Part shown: positions 1 through 6,577 of the stretch, one piece after another
How the letters are laid out: every line of letters starts with the position of its first letter
How positions within the stretch are numbered: position 1 is the stretch's first letter
Assembly (NCBI GenBank): GCA_016840695.1
Contig: JAEORV010000054.1
Coordinates: 1 to 8,167 of the forward strand
DNA from: Promethearchaeota archaeon
GTDB lineage: Archaea; Asgardarchaeota; Lokiarchaeia; Sigyniarchaeales; SOKP01
Length of the DNA: 8,167 bases
Direction of reading: 5' to 3'
Translations under genes and position numbers: made by a program
The notes under the pieces: generated by a model
The model's input: only the letters and a program-made list of their open reading frames with translations
Told to the model about the DNA's origin: nothing
The model's database searches: none

Positions 1-31
1 TAATATTTAATTAAATCAATATGTATAAAAA

Positions 32-817
32 ATGACAGTAGGACCTGCAACAATACTTAAATTTGGGATTTCTATCGTAGCTGTTATCGTAACGATTTTG
101 GTTTTTATAAGGGGTAAAAAAGCAGAGCTTAAGGCCATATATATAATAGGAATATGTTTTTTGATAATCGGACTTAATGCTTTAACAGCTGTTTCGGTGG
201 ATATCGATCCAAGTCTATTTACTTCAAGTAAGACATTATATAACCTTCTTGGATTAATTTCGTTAATTTTCTATGGATTATTTGTGCATTATGCTTTTTA
301 TGTCGGGAGGAAAAGTCCAATAAAAATAATATTTTTGATTTTTATGATTGGATTGGTGTTAATGATAATTTTTAGCATCAGTGCGATAGTTATAACGGGC
401 TCGTTTGCACCTCAAAATCAGGATTTATCAGCGAGTCATATAAATCATACATTTTCCGTTGTAATTATGTTGGTAACAAATCTGATTACTAACGGTTGGC
501 GATTTAAGGCTTCACTAAGCTCATACAATGAAATCAAGCAAAACATTAATGTGGAAGACTGGATAAAACTGAAATATAAATTAATAATGCTAGGTTGTAT
601 TTTACTTGTTTGCCTAGGAACGATACAATTCTTAGATTATTCCGCTTTTAAACTACTCACGACGATGTTATTAGTGTTTATAGCTTTTGTGTTAGAGACA
701 TTAATCTGGCTCCCACCAAGTTGGTTGAAAAATTGGGCAAACCGTAATTACGACGTAAAAGACGAGTCTGCAGACATGTCAGAGGAAGATATATTAGCGC
801 AAATGGAGGAAGATTAA
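32..817 (+). CDS. Seven-transmembrane protein of unknown function
   Basis: A 261-residue integral membrane protein. Seven hydrophobic segments are visible at about residues 9-27, 33-54, 70-91, 97-122, 138-156, 181-201 and 206-228, followed by a short amphipathic stretch (WLPPSWLKNWANRN, 226-239) and an acidic, probably cytoplasmic tail of about 20 residues ending in EED. There is no signal peptide, kinase, or output domain; the layout resembles stand-alone 7-TM sensor modules, but that is inference. The start ATG at 32 follows an in-frame stop at 26-28 with no other ATG between, so the 5' end is complete. The region before it is very AT-rich (TTTAATTAAA around 7-16) and could hold a TATA box. 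The next gene begins 2 bases after the stop, so the two are likely co-transcribed. I do not recognise a named family. Confidence 0.85.
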   Translation: MTVGPATILKFGISIVAVIVTILVFIRGKKAELKAIYIIGICFLIIGLNALTAVSVDIDPSLFTSSKTLYNLLGLISLIFYGLFVHYAFYVGRKSPIKIIFLIFMIGLVLMIIFSISAIVITGSFAPQNQDLSASHINHTFSVVIMLVTNLITNGWRFKASLSSYNEIKQNINVEDWIKLKYKLIMLGCILLVCLGTIQFLDYSAFKLLTTMLLVFIAFVLETLIWLPPSWLKNWANRNYDVKDESADMSEEDILAQMEED

Positions 818-819
818 TC

Positions 820-1083
820 GTGAATGTCAGCAAATTTTTCGGCCACATTCTTTCAGAAAAGATCTGTAAAAAAGAACTTGCTTGTGCCGGAATCGTGCGA
901 CTTGCCATAAAAGACGGTGGGAAAAATCCCGAGACGATAAACATTAACGACCTTCAGAAAATATTCAGTACCACGCTTAAAACCCGGTTAGAAAACGTAG
1001 GAATTGATAATGCTAACGATGTCGCTAAATTCATGCTCTCTGAATTAACAAAAAATCACGCTCTATTTGTAATGAGCGCTTAA
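820..1083 (+). CDS. Small soluble hypothetical protein, GTG start
   Basis: An 87-residue protein with no membrane segment, no metal-binding motif and no family I recognise. It begins with GTG at 820, 2 bases after the upstream stop codon (815-817), and is preceded by a good Shine-Dalgarno sequence GGAGGA (805-810) lying inside the end of the upstream gene with 9 bases of spacing. This supports the start and translational coupling to the 7-TM gene. It has an N-terminal helix-like stretch (residues 1-30, with C16 and C22), a loop rich in G, K and N (32-41), and two likely helices (43-58 and 62-79). The end converges on the reductase gene, 27 bases away. A role as soluble partner of the 7-TM protein is inferred only from the arrangement. 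An antisense reading frame overlaps its 5' part but lacks support. Confidence 0.75.
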   Translation: MNVSKFFGHILSEKICKKELACAGIVRLAIKDGGKNPETININDLQKIFSTTLKTRLENVGIDNANDVAKFMLSELTKNHALFVMSA

Positions 1084-1090
1084 ATCTAAT

Positions 1091-1117
1091 CTTATTTTTA
1101 CTATTTCTTTTTATTTT
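1091..1117 (+). terminator. T-rich terminator after the two-gene unit
   Basis: The short convergent gap carries several T tracts on the plus strand (TATTTTTA, TTTCTTTTTATTTT) with no hairpin, as is usual for archaeal intrinsic termination. It overlaps the last bases of the converging reductase gene. For the opposite strand the nearest U-run is the A6 at 1050-1055, inside the end of the small GTG-start gene, so the two transcripts may overlap at their 3' ends. Confidence 0.5.
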
Positions 1118-2034
1118 GGTAAGGTTCTTATATATTTAGAAGCGTTAATGCCCGCTCTAGCGCCTTCTGCGACAGCGAAAGCAACTTGAAATAGACCACC
1201 CGTGACATCTCCTGCTGCATACACGCCTTTTATGTTTGTTTGTTGCTCTTCATCAACCTTTATGTTGCCTTTATCGTCCAGTTCAACGCCAGCCTTTTTG
1301 AACATCGTATTTGACGGAATGTGAGATAATATAAAGAGACAATCTAAATCATATTCTATAACATCATCAGTATCAGTTGATTTACATATTATTTTCTCAA
1401 TAGTTCCTTTATCATTACCCACAACTTCAATGACTTCTATATTATCGATAATTTCAATTTCTTTATCTTGAACTTCCTTAACACCTTCTGGCATTTCGTT
1501 GATTCCTATATTTGAAATAATCTTTACAATGCAACCCATTTGGTGCAGTATTAAAGCTTCTTCTAATACTTCTTCGTCAGAACCATACATATACACAACT
1601 TTTTCCCGGTATAAAGGACCATCACATAAAGCACAGTAGGAAACGCCATATCCTGTTAAGGAATCTTCGCCTTTTACTTTTTCCTTGCGCTGTCCTCCCC
1701 CAGTAGCAATAATAATGGAATCAGCAGTGATATTAGCTGTTCTCGTAGAAATCATGTTCTTGCCCATTCCAACCATTAACGAGATTACATCGCCTTTTAT
1801 GAGTTTTACCTTCTCATTGCTTTTCGCATGAGCTTTAAAAGTTTCTAAAAGTTTTGTTCCTCCAATGCTCTCAAATCCGAGATAATTTTGAACTTCCTTT
1901 GCTTGCGTTATGGCAGATTCGCCCTTTCCTTCAAGAATGATCGTATCTCTACCAGCTCGACCACAATATACTCCCGCACATAATCCCGCAGGACCTGCAC
2001 CAATTATTAAAACCTCACATTTATACTCGTCCAT
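1111..2034 (-). CDS. Thioredoxin reductase-family flavoprotein, NADPH site degenerate
   Basis: A 307-residue low-molecular-weight thioredoxin reductase, normal length for the family. The FAD-binding GAGPAG motif is at residues 12-17, the redox-active disulfide is C134-A-L-C137 (usually CATC), and the C-terminal FAD motif is YAAGDV (272-277) followed by FQVAFAVAEGARAG. The middle domain, which normally binds NADPH, is odd: the expected GGGxSAxEEA reads YMYGSDEEVLEEA (148-160), and the HRRxxxR stretch that grips the 2'-phosphate is replaced by KIISNIGINE (171-180). Known relatives that lost these motifs take electrons from ferredoxin or F420; which applies here is open. By family it would reduce a thioredoxin-like protein in the cytoplasm; no thioredoxin gene is in the window. 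It has its own promoter and an SD-like GAGGT 8 bases before the ATG, so it is probably transcribed alone. Confidence 0.92.
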   Translation of the reverse strand: MDEYKCEVLIIGAGPAGLCAGVYCGRAGRDTIILEGKGESAITQAKEVQNYLGFESIGGTKLLETFKAHAKSNEKVKLIKGDVISLMVGMGKNMISTRTANITADSIIIATGGGQRKEKVKGEDSLTGYGVSYCALCDGPLYREKVVYMYGSDEEVLEEALILHQMGCIVKIISNIGINEMPEGVKEVQDKEIEIIDNIEVIEVVGNDKGTIEKIICKSTDTDDVIEYDLDCLFILSHIPSNTMFKKAGVELDDKGNIKVDEEQQTNIKGVYAAGDVTGGLFQVAFAVAEGARAGINASKYIRTLPK

Positions 2035-2056
2035 TCCTATTGACCTCGAAAGAATG

Positions 2057-2067
2057 TTATATAAATT
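2057..2067 (-). promoter_or_regulatory. TATA box of the reductase gene
   Basis: On the minus strand this reads AATTTATATAA, centred about 28 bases before the ATG at 2034, which places the transcript start within a few bases of the start codon. A GAGGT (2043-2047) lies 8 bases before the ATG, so either leaderless or SD-led initiation is possible. Confidence 0.55.
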
Positions 2068-2121
2068 AATCTTCTAACTCGTTTAAAAATTTTGTTTAAT
2101 ATAACTGAAAATAAAGAAATT

Positions 2122-2129
2122 AAAAAAAA
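2122..2129 (-). terminator. U-run terminator of the permease gene
   Basis: Eight consecutive A on the plus strand give U8 in the permease transcript, 11 bases after its stop codon. With the TATA box that follows, this argues that permease and reductase genes are separate units despite sharing direction. Confidence 0.55.
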
Positions 2130-2140
2130 TTGAAGATTAT

Positions 2141-3067
2141 TTAGCTTATAAAGAAAAATGTCAGACAAACTAAGCCTAAAATCATTATAATTATACCCAT
2201 GGCCTTTCCCATTGTTTTAGCTGACAACTTTTGTATATAAAGTGGCATTACGAGAGCAACAACAACGGAACCTATCGCAAGAAACAACGTGATTTCTAAG
2301 TTGAAGAACGATTGGCCTGGTTTAAACACGCCACCTAACACTTGATAAAAGATGAATGTAAATACACACATGCTTATGCTCAATAAAAGAGCTGTTCCAA
2401 CCCCTTTTTTAAGCGGGTATCCATAAAGCATTACCAAAATTAGCGTGATTATAAATCCTGAATTTGCTCCAAACATCCCAGAATTAATACCAACGTAAGT
2501 TCCAAAGATTAATGCTAAAATATAGAAAATTCTTGAGGATTGATCAAACACGCCTCTAATTTCATCGTGGTCGGCATCTACTTGTTCGCTTATTTGTTGC
2601 TCGAGTTCTACTAGCTTCGCTTCATCGTACTTGTTTTTCATGATTCTTTTTGTAAGTTTGAGTACAGTCTTTTTTAGCGATTCGGAAGTAGGAAATCCCG
2701 CTCTAAAAATGCCGAAACCAAGAATTATCAGAAATGCCGGGAGTGCCCATCCAAAAACAGAACCTAAAGGAGTTGTCATTAAAACTATCACGCCTAATAA
2801 AGATCCCCCGAGAGCTATTAAGATTATAAGAAATGTATCTTTCCTTAGGAAATATTGTCTCTTTCTTATATAACCTATACTTGCCGCAGCTGCAGTTATT
2901 AAATCATTTAAAACGCTTACAGCTATTGCTAATAAAACATCACCAGTAATCAGAAGCACGACAGGTATAACAACACCCTGACCTGTTTGACCAACAAAAC
3001 TCATGCTTATACCTACAAGTCCTCCAACGCAAATTAATAGAACGATTTGATAAATTTCTAATGTCAT
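2141..3067 (-). CDS. TauE/SafE-family (DUF81) membrane permease
   Basis: A 308-residue membrane protein with the two-fold internal repeat of the TauE/SafE family. The first repeat signature is GGLVGISMSFVGQTGQG (15-31) and the second GTYVGINSGMFGANSG (189-204), each followed by hydrophobic helices and a short polar loop (YGYPLKKGVGTALLLS, 215-230, in the second half). About eight membrane segments are visible. The two halves are joined by an unusually long hydrophilic stretch (about 126-178) rich in K, E, D and Q (KLVELEQQISEQ), likely helical. Family members export or import sulfite, sulfoacetate, or other small organic anions; the substrate cannot be read from sequence. The start ATG at 3067 lies about 28 bases after the transcript start predicted from its TATA box; no clear Shine-Dalgarno is visible. 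Confidence 0.88.
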   Translation of the reverse strand: MTLEIYQIVLLICVGGLVGISMSFVGQTGQGVVIPVVLLITGDVLLAIAVSVLNDLITAAAASIGYIRKRQYFLRKDTFLIILIALGGSLLGVIVLMTTPLGSVFGWALPAFLIILGFGIFRAGFPTSESLKKTVLKLTKRIMKNKYDEAKLVELEQQISEQVDADHDEIRGVFDQSSRIFYILALIFGTYVGINSGMFGANSGFIITLILVMLYGYPLKKGVGTALLLSISMCVFTFIFYQVLGGVFKPGQSFFNLEITLFLAIGSVVVALVMPLYIQKLSAKTMGKAMGIIIMILGLVCLTFFFIS

Positions 3068-3117
3068 GAGATCAACGACTAATATGTTTTAAATTTATTA
3101 TTATTTAATCGCAATTC

Positions 3118-3125
3118 TATTTATA
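3118..3125 (-). promoter_or_regulatory. TATA box of the permease gene
   Basis: The minus strand reads TATAAATA inside AAAAGTATAAATAG, a near-ideal archaeal TATA box with a purine-rich upstream element. It sits about 54 bases before the ATG, predicting a leader near 28 bases. Confidence 0.6.
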
Positions 3126-3286
3126 CTTTTAAGCTTGGTCATAACTCCGAAATATGAATTATACTGAATTGTAAATATTATCTAAATGATTAATCTCCGC
3201 TTCTCCACTAAGATAACACTGTTTATTAAATATATAATAAAAAATCAAAAACATTTAAAGTAATCTGCAAATACATTGCATATCAC

Positions 3287-3295
3287 TTATAAATA
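3287..3295 (+). promoter_or_regulatory. TATA box of the pyrophosphatase gene
   Basis: TTATAAATA, centred about 35 bases before the ATG at 3326, predicts a leader of about 10 bases made almost wholly of A. The rest of the divergent region (about 3130-3285) holds no gene and no clear inverted repeat that I can see; it is AT-rich with a more mixed patch at 3190-3215. Confidence 0.6.
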
Positions 3296-3325
3296 CATGA
3301 AAAAAAAATAATGTGAAAAAAAAAA

Positions 3326-5437
3326 ATGGTTATACAAAGTGTACCACCTATTTTAGTCATTGCTATCATTGCCGGAATAATCTCTTTTTTATTAGCAGCA
3401 TATTTTGCTAAACTTGTATTAAAGGAAGATCCTGGCAACGAAAAAATGGTTGAAGTAGCTGGATATATAGAATCAGGTGCTAAAACCTTCATAAAAACAC
3501 AATACATGATCCTAGGTGCTTTTGTCATCGCTTTAGGCATACTATTATTGTTTGCTGTCAGTCCAGGAGCAATTAGTTGGGCCGTTGCTATTGCGTACTG
3601 GGTAGGCTCTGCAGGCTCCATGTGGGCGGGTTATATGGGCATGATGGTTGGCGTAAAAGCCAATACTCGAGCCGCTCAGGGTTGTACTATTAGCACGAAA
3701 AAAGGATTTGATATTTCCTTTTTTGGTGGGTGTGTAATGGGTTTAGCTGTAACCGGTGTAGCTCTTATTGGTGTTTCATTAATCTACTGGGTTACTGCTG
3801 ATCCTGGTGAAGTATTAGGTTTTAGTTTTGGAGCTAGTAGTGTAGCGCTTTTTGCGAAGTGCGGAGGCGGTATATATACAAAAACAGCCGATGTTGGAGC
3901 AGATTTAGTTGGTAAGGCGGAATACGATCTTCCGGAAGATGATCCTCGAAATCCCGCAGCTATCGCTGATAATGTCGGTGATAACGTAGGAGATATTGCT
4001 GGAATGGGGAGTGATCTATTCGATTCTTATGTAGCTTCTATCGTAGCAGCAATGTTATTAGCTGCTGCGTTAAGCATCTTTACTGATGAAGCAGCAAGAG
4101 CAGTTTTTGTGATCCTTCCTATCTTGCTCTGTTCTTTTGGGTTGTTTGCTTCAATTATAGGAATCTACTTCATCAAAGTACAGAAATCTGAGGAACCCGG
4201 GAAATTACTTAATTTTGGCACTTATTTCGCAACAGTAATTTTTGCTATATGTGCTATTATCTGCACGTTAATTGTTGTAACATTGTTGCCAAATCCTCAA
4301 GATGTTGCTCTGGCTTGGGCATTATGCTGGTGCTCCATAATTGGACTTCTTTCTGGTATTGTTCTAGGTTTTACTAGCGATTACTTTACCAGGGAAGATA
4401 AAGCTCCTACAAGAAATATGGCTGAATCTGCCCAAGAAGGAGATGCAGTGGTTATATTGTCAGGTATTTCATATGGTCTTCTTAGTATCGCACCTCCCGC
4501 GGTTGGCATCGTAGTTGCTATGACCTTGTCATATCTTCTTGCTGAAGCGGCGGTTATTGGAGCTGGTGTATTTGGCATCTCTATTGCTGCTGTAGGTATG
4601 TTGGCAATAGTTGGAACTATTGTAGCTAACGATGCTTACGGTCCAATCTGTGATAATGCTCGTGGAATCGCTGAGCAAGGAGATTTAGGAGATGATGTTA
4701 TTCGAGTTGCCGATAGACTGGATTCTGCAGGTAATACCGCAAAAGCAATTACGAAAGGCTTTGCAATTGGGGCTGCAAACTTAACTGTGCTTGCCTTGCT
4801 CTACTCTTTTGTAGAAGAAGCAAACGGAATCGTACCCGGAGCAATCACTGCGATGGACTTATTAAATGTGAAGGTTTTAATAGGAGCCTTTATAGGCGTT
4901 GTCGTTCCCGCATTATTTTCTGCGCTTTTAATAATGGCCGTTCAAAGAAATGCAGGATTAATGGTAAATGAAATTAGACGGCAATTTGAAGAGAATCCAA
5001 AGATACTGACGGGAGAAGAGGCTGCAGACTTTAATAAATGTATCGACATTGCAACAAAGGGATCAATTAAAGAATTGATATTACCTAGTATTATATCGAT
5101 AGCAATTCCCTTGTTAGTTGGCATTGTCTTTGGTGCAGCAGCTTTAGGTGCTTTCTTAGCAGGAGCCATTCTTTCAGGATTCGTATTTGCTATCTTCATG
5201 TCAAACAGTGGCGGAGCATGGGATAACGCAAAGAAGTTCATTGAAGATGGAAATCTCGGTGGGAAAGGTACTGATACGCACAAAGCAGCAATAACTGGTG
5301 ATACTGTAGGAGATCCTTTCAAGGACACTGCAGGACCAAGTATTAATACATTACTTGTCGTCATGTCATTAACTGCATCAATCTTCTTAGGATTTATAAT
5401 GATTTTTGGTAGCGGTGCCGGATTGTTGTTAATTTAA
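3326..5437 (+). CDS. hppA: Membrane-bound proton-translocating pyrophosphatase, K+-independent type
   Basis: A 703-residue, roughly 16-helix integral membrane enzyme that hydrolyses pyrophosphate and uses the energy to pump ions across the cytoplasmic membrane. All hallmark loops are present: GGGIYTKTADVGADLVGK (180-197), EDDPRNPAAIADNVGDNVGD (204-223), ANDAYGPICDNA (434-445), GGAWDNAKK (629-637) and GDTVGDPFKDTAGPS (658-672), with the Asp and Lys residues that bind Mg-pyrophosphate. The cation-dependence motif reads GNTAKAIT (469-476): Lys473 and Thr476 are the residues of K+-independent proton pumps, where K+-dependent enzymes have Ala. At the ion-gate position in helix 6 the family Glu is replaced by Asp (D233 in SDLFDSY). 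Earlier in-frame ATG (3311) is followed directly by a stop, so 3326 is the start. It has its own promoter and terminator. Confidence 0.97.
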   Translation: MVIQSVPPILVIAIIAGIISFLLAAYFAKLVLKEDPGNEKMVEVAGYIESGAKTFIKTQYMILGAFVIALGILLLFAVSPGAISWAVAIAYWVGSAGSMWAGYMGMMVGVKANTRAAQGCTISTKKGFDISFFGGCVMGLAVTGVALIGVSLIYWVTADPGEVLGFSFGASSVALFAKCGGGIYTKTADVGADLVGKAEYDLPEDDPRNPAAIADNVGDNVGDIAGMGSDLFDSYVASIVAAMLLAAALSIFTDEAARAVFVILPILLCSFGLFASIIGIYFIKVQKSEEPGKLLNFGTYFATVIFAICAIICTLIVVTLLPNPQDVALAWALCWCSIIGLLSGIVLGFTSDYFTREDKAPTRNMAESAQEGDAVVILSGISYGLLSIAPPAVGIVVAMTLSYLLAEAAVIGAGVFGISIAAVGMLAIVGTIVANDAYGPICDNARGIAEQGDLGDDVIRVADRLDSAGNTAKAITKGFAIGAANLTVLALLYSFVEEANGIVPGAITAMDLLNVKVLIGAFIGVVVPALFSALLIMAVQRNAGLMVNEIRRQFEENPKILTGEEAADFNKCIDIATKGSIKELILPSIISIAIPLLVGIVFGAAALGAFLAGAILSGFVFAIFMSNSGGAWDNAKKFIEDGNLGGKGTDTHKAAITGDTVGDPFKDTAGPSINTLLVVMSLTASIFLGFIMIFGSGAGLLLI

Positions 5438-5453
5438 CACAATTTAAATTTTC

Positions 5454-5463
5454 TTTTTTTTTT
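5454..5463 (+). terminator. T10 terminator after the pyrophosphatase gene
   Basis: Ten consecutive T beginning 17 bases after the stop codon, preceded by TTTTC and without a hairpin; a typical archaeal intrinsic terminator. Confidence 0.65.
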
Positions 5464-5529
5464 CTAGATTTATTTAAGTGATTGATTATTAAAATTCTTA
5501 AAAAAATGTCTTTTAATTAATCAACTAAG

Positions 5530-5537
5530 TATAAAAA
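5530..5537 (+). promoter_or_regulatory. TATA box of the zinc-ribbon gene
   Basis: TATAAAAA in the context AAGTATAAAAATAG, centred about 24 bases before the ATG at 5558, predicting a leaderless or nearly leaderless transcript. A GGAG (5546-5549) also lies 8 bases before the ATG. Confidence 0.6.
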
Positions 5538-5557
5538 TAGATTATGGAGTACAAATA

Positions 5558-5968
5558 ATGGGAGATTCAAAAGCATTAAAGATAATAGGACCTCTAATGC
5601 TCATTTCTGCAGCTATATTATTAGTTTTGGGGATAATTTTCCTCGTTTTAAGTAATATGTCGAGACCTTACGTCGGTATGGGATTCGACGAGTTTAATGC
5701 TGCTATGCGGCTGAGCTCTTCCTATTCTTTTATGGGTACTGGAATGCTGGCAGGCGCGGGTTTCTTAGGTCTTCCTGGACTTTACATATTCGCTTATGGC
5801 AGGTCATCAGGTGGGAAATTATCTATTAAAAGGACATCCAATCTCTATAAAAACGCCAATCCCTACTTGAAAGGTGGGGTTGTAAAGAATAAATTAGAAT
5901 GTCCATACTGTCAAGCTGAAATTCAGGAAGGAGCAAAAATTTGTTCTGAATGTGGCTCTGAACTCTAA
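5558..5968 (+). CDS. Two-TM protein with C-terminal zinc ribbon
   Basis: A 136-residue protein with two membrane segments (about 9-32 and 57-80), a polar loop between them (33-56, RPYVGMGFDEFNAAMRLSS), a basic linker (81-113) and a C-terminal zinc ribbon with paired cysteines CPYC (115-118) and CSECG (129-133). The 10-residue spacing between the pairs fits a small treble-clef ribbon of the kind often tacked onto archaeal membrane proteins. The ribbon probably lies in the cytoplasm, since the flanking linker is positively charged. No catalytic residues are evident and the role is unknown; the ribbon may bind a protein partner or nucleic acid. It is bracketed by its own TATA box and T-run, so it is probably monocistronic. 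Start chosen from the TATA box and GGAG spacing. Confidence 0.85.
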   Translation: MGDSKALKIIGPLMLISAAILLVLGIIFLVLSNMSRPYVGMGFDEFNAAMRLSSSYSFMGTGMLAGAGFLGLPGLYIFAYGRSSGGKLSIKRTSNLYKNANPYLKGGVVKNKLECPYCQAEIQEGAKICSECGSEL

Positions 5969-5977
5969 TTATCTACA

Positions 5978-5987
5978 TTTTTTTTTT
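5978..5987 (+). terminator. T10 terminator after the zinc-ribbon gene
   Basis: Ten consecutive T starting 10 bases after the stop codon, with no hairpin. Confidence 0.65.
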
Positions 5988-6080
5988 AATAGGAGAATAA
6001 TAAATGAAATAACGAAATACTGATTAAGAAAAAATATAAAATATATTATTTACTTCTTAAGTTTAATAGCACTATATATC

Positions 6081-6089
6081 TTTTTATAA
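6081..6089 (+). promoter_or_regulatory. TATA box of the 130-residue protein gene
   Basis: TTTTTATAA, centred about 26 bases before the ATG at 6111, so the transcript should begin at or next to the start codon. No Shine-Dalgarno is seen before this ATG, consistent with leaderless translation. A second candidate TATATAT lies just upstream at about 6073. Confidence 0.5.
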
Positions 6090-6110
6090 CTACTCCTAAA
6101 GCGATGAGTC

Positions 6111-6503
6111 ATGGATGAAAAAGAGTTGGAGAAAATCGACGAGTTATTATTTGCCGATGTTGAAGAGAGATTTGGTCGATTGTTTAAAATGATGCTCGTT
6201 GGCAAGAGAAGAATTAAGGATTTCTTCATGGTACTAGTTAGGGCGTTTGTGAGATGCTTGTATTATTCTAAAGGTGAAATGTTTTTAAGGGATATTTCAG
6301 CTGTCACCCGAGCAGAAGCTAATTATATCTTGGAACAACCTCTATTTGCTATTGGTAGTACCGCTCAAGTTCAACTTTCAGAGCAAATAGAAAACCTTAT
6401 AGATAACGAAGTACACAGGTGGATCTTGTTATTAGCCGAGAAAAATAAATTACCCCCTGGGAGCGAATATCACAGGTTCACAGGAAAATTCATAAATAAT
6501 TAA
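6111..6503 (+). CDS. Small soluble helical protein of unknown function
   Basis: A 130-residue protein I cannot assign to a family. It looks almost entirely helical: an acidic start (MDEKELEKIDELLFADVEERF), a basic segment (KMMLVGKRRIKDFFMVLVRAFVRC, about 26-49), a stretch with RDISAVTRAEANYILEQP (60-77), a final helix (88-110) rich in E and N, and a PPGSEYHRFTGKF tail. No Cys cluster, P-loop or signal peptide is present; hydrophobic residues 37-52 are interspersed with Arg and are unlikely to span a membrane. TRAEANYILEQ could be the turn and second helix of a small DNA-binding fold, but this is weak. The gene has its own TATA box and T-run. It sits directly upstream of the RNase P RNA, but separate signals give no reason to link their functions. 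Confidence 0.75.
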   Translation: MDEKELEKIDELLFADVEERFGRLFKMMLVGKRRIKDFFMVLVRAFVRCLYYSKGEMFLRDISAVTRAEANYILEQPLFAIGSTAQVQLSEQIENLIDNEVHRWILLLAEKNKLPPGSEYHRFTGKFINN

Positions 6504-6509
6504 CTAATA

Positions 6510-6520
6510 TTTTTTTTTCT
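6510..6520 (+). terminator. T-run terminator after the 130-residue protein gene
   Basis: Nine consecutive T (6510-6518) then CT and more T, starting 7 bases after the stop codon; it separates this gene from the RNase P RNA promoter. Confidence 0.6.
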
Positions 6521-6550
6521 TTAATTAAAAGTGAGAAACAGTAGCTAAAG

Positions 6551-6562
6551 TATATATTTTTA
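6551..6562 (+). promoter_or_regulatory. TATA box of the RNase P RNA gene
   Basis: TATATATTTTTA preceded by purine-rich GCTAAAG (a plausible BRE), centred 22-25 bases before the predicted 5' end of the RNA at 6578. The spacing agrees with the end derived independently from the P1 helix. Confidence 0.65.
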
Positions 6563-6577
6563 GTGTTCTTATAGTAT

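Noticed and set aside
678..944. An 88-codon minus-strand frame across the junction of the first two genes
   Set aside because: It is antisense to two better-supported frames with a Shine-Dalgarno and coupling; its product shows no fold or motif.
2631..2873. An 80-codon plus-strand frame inside the permease gene
   Set aside because: Antisense to a clear membrane protein, with no promoter or ribosome site of its own.
1111..3067. A reductase-permease operon
   Set aside because: The two genes share direction, but a U8 run follows the permease stop and a TATA box precedes the reductase, so separate transcription is more likely.
3130..3286. A small gene or operator in the divergent gap
   Set aside because: No reading frame with start support and no convincing inverted repeat; only the two promoters could be supported.
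4942..5364. A 140-codon minus-strand frame inside the pyrophosphatase gene
   Set aside because: The plus strand here encodes invariant catalytic motifs of the pyrophosphatase; the antisense product is a low-information shadow. The same holds for minus frames at 4381-4578 and 3283-3621.
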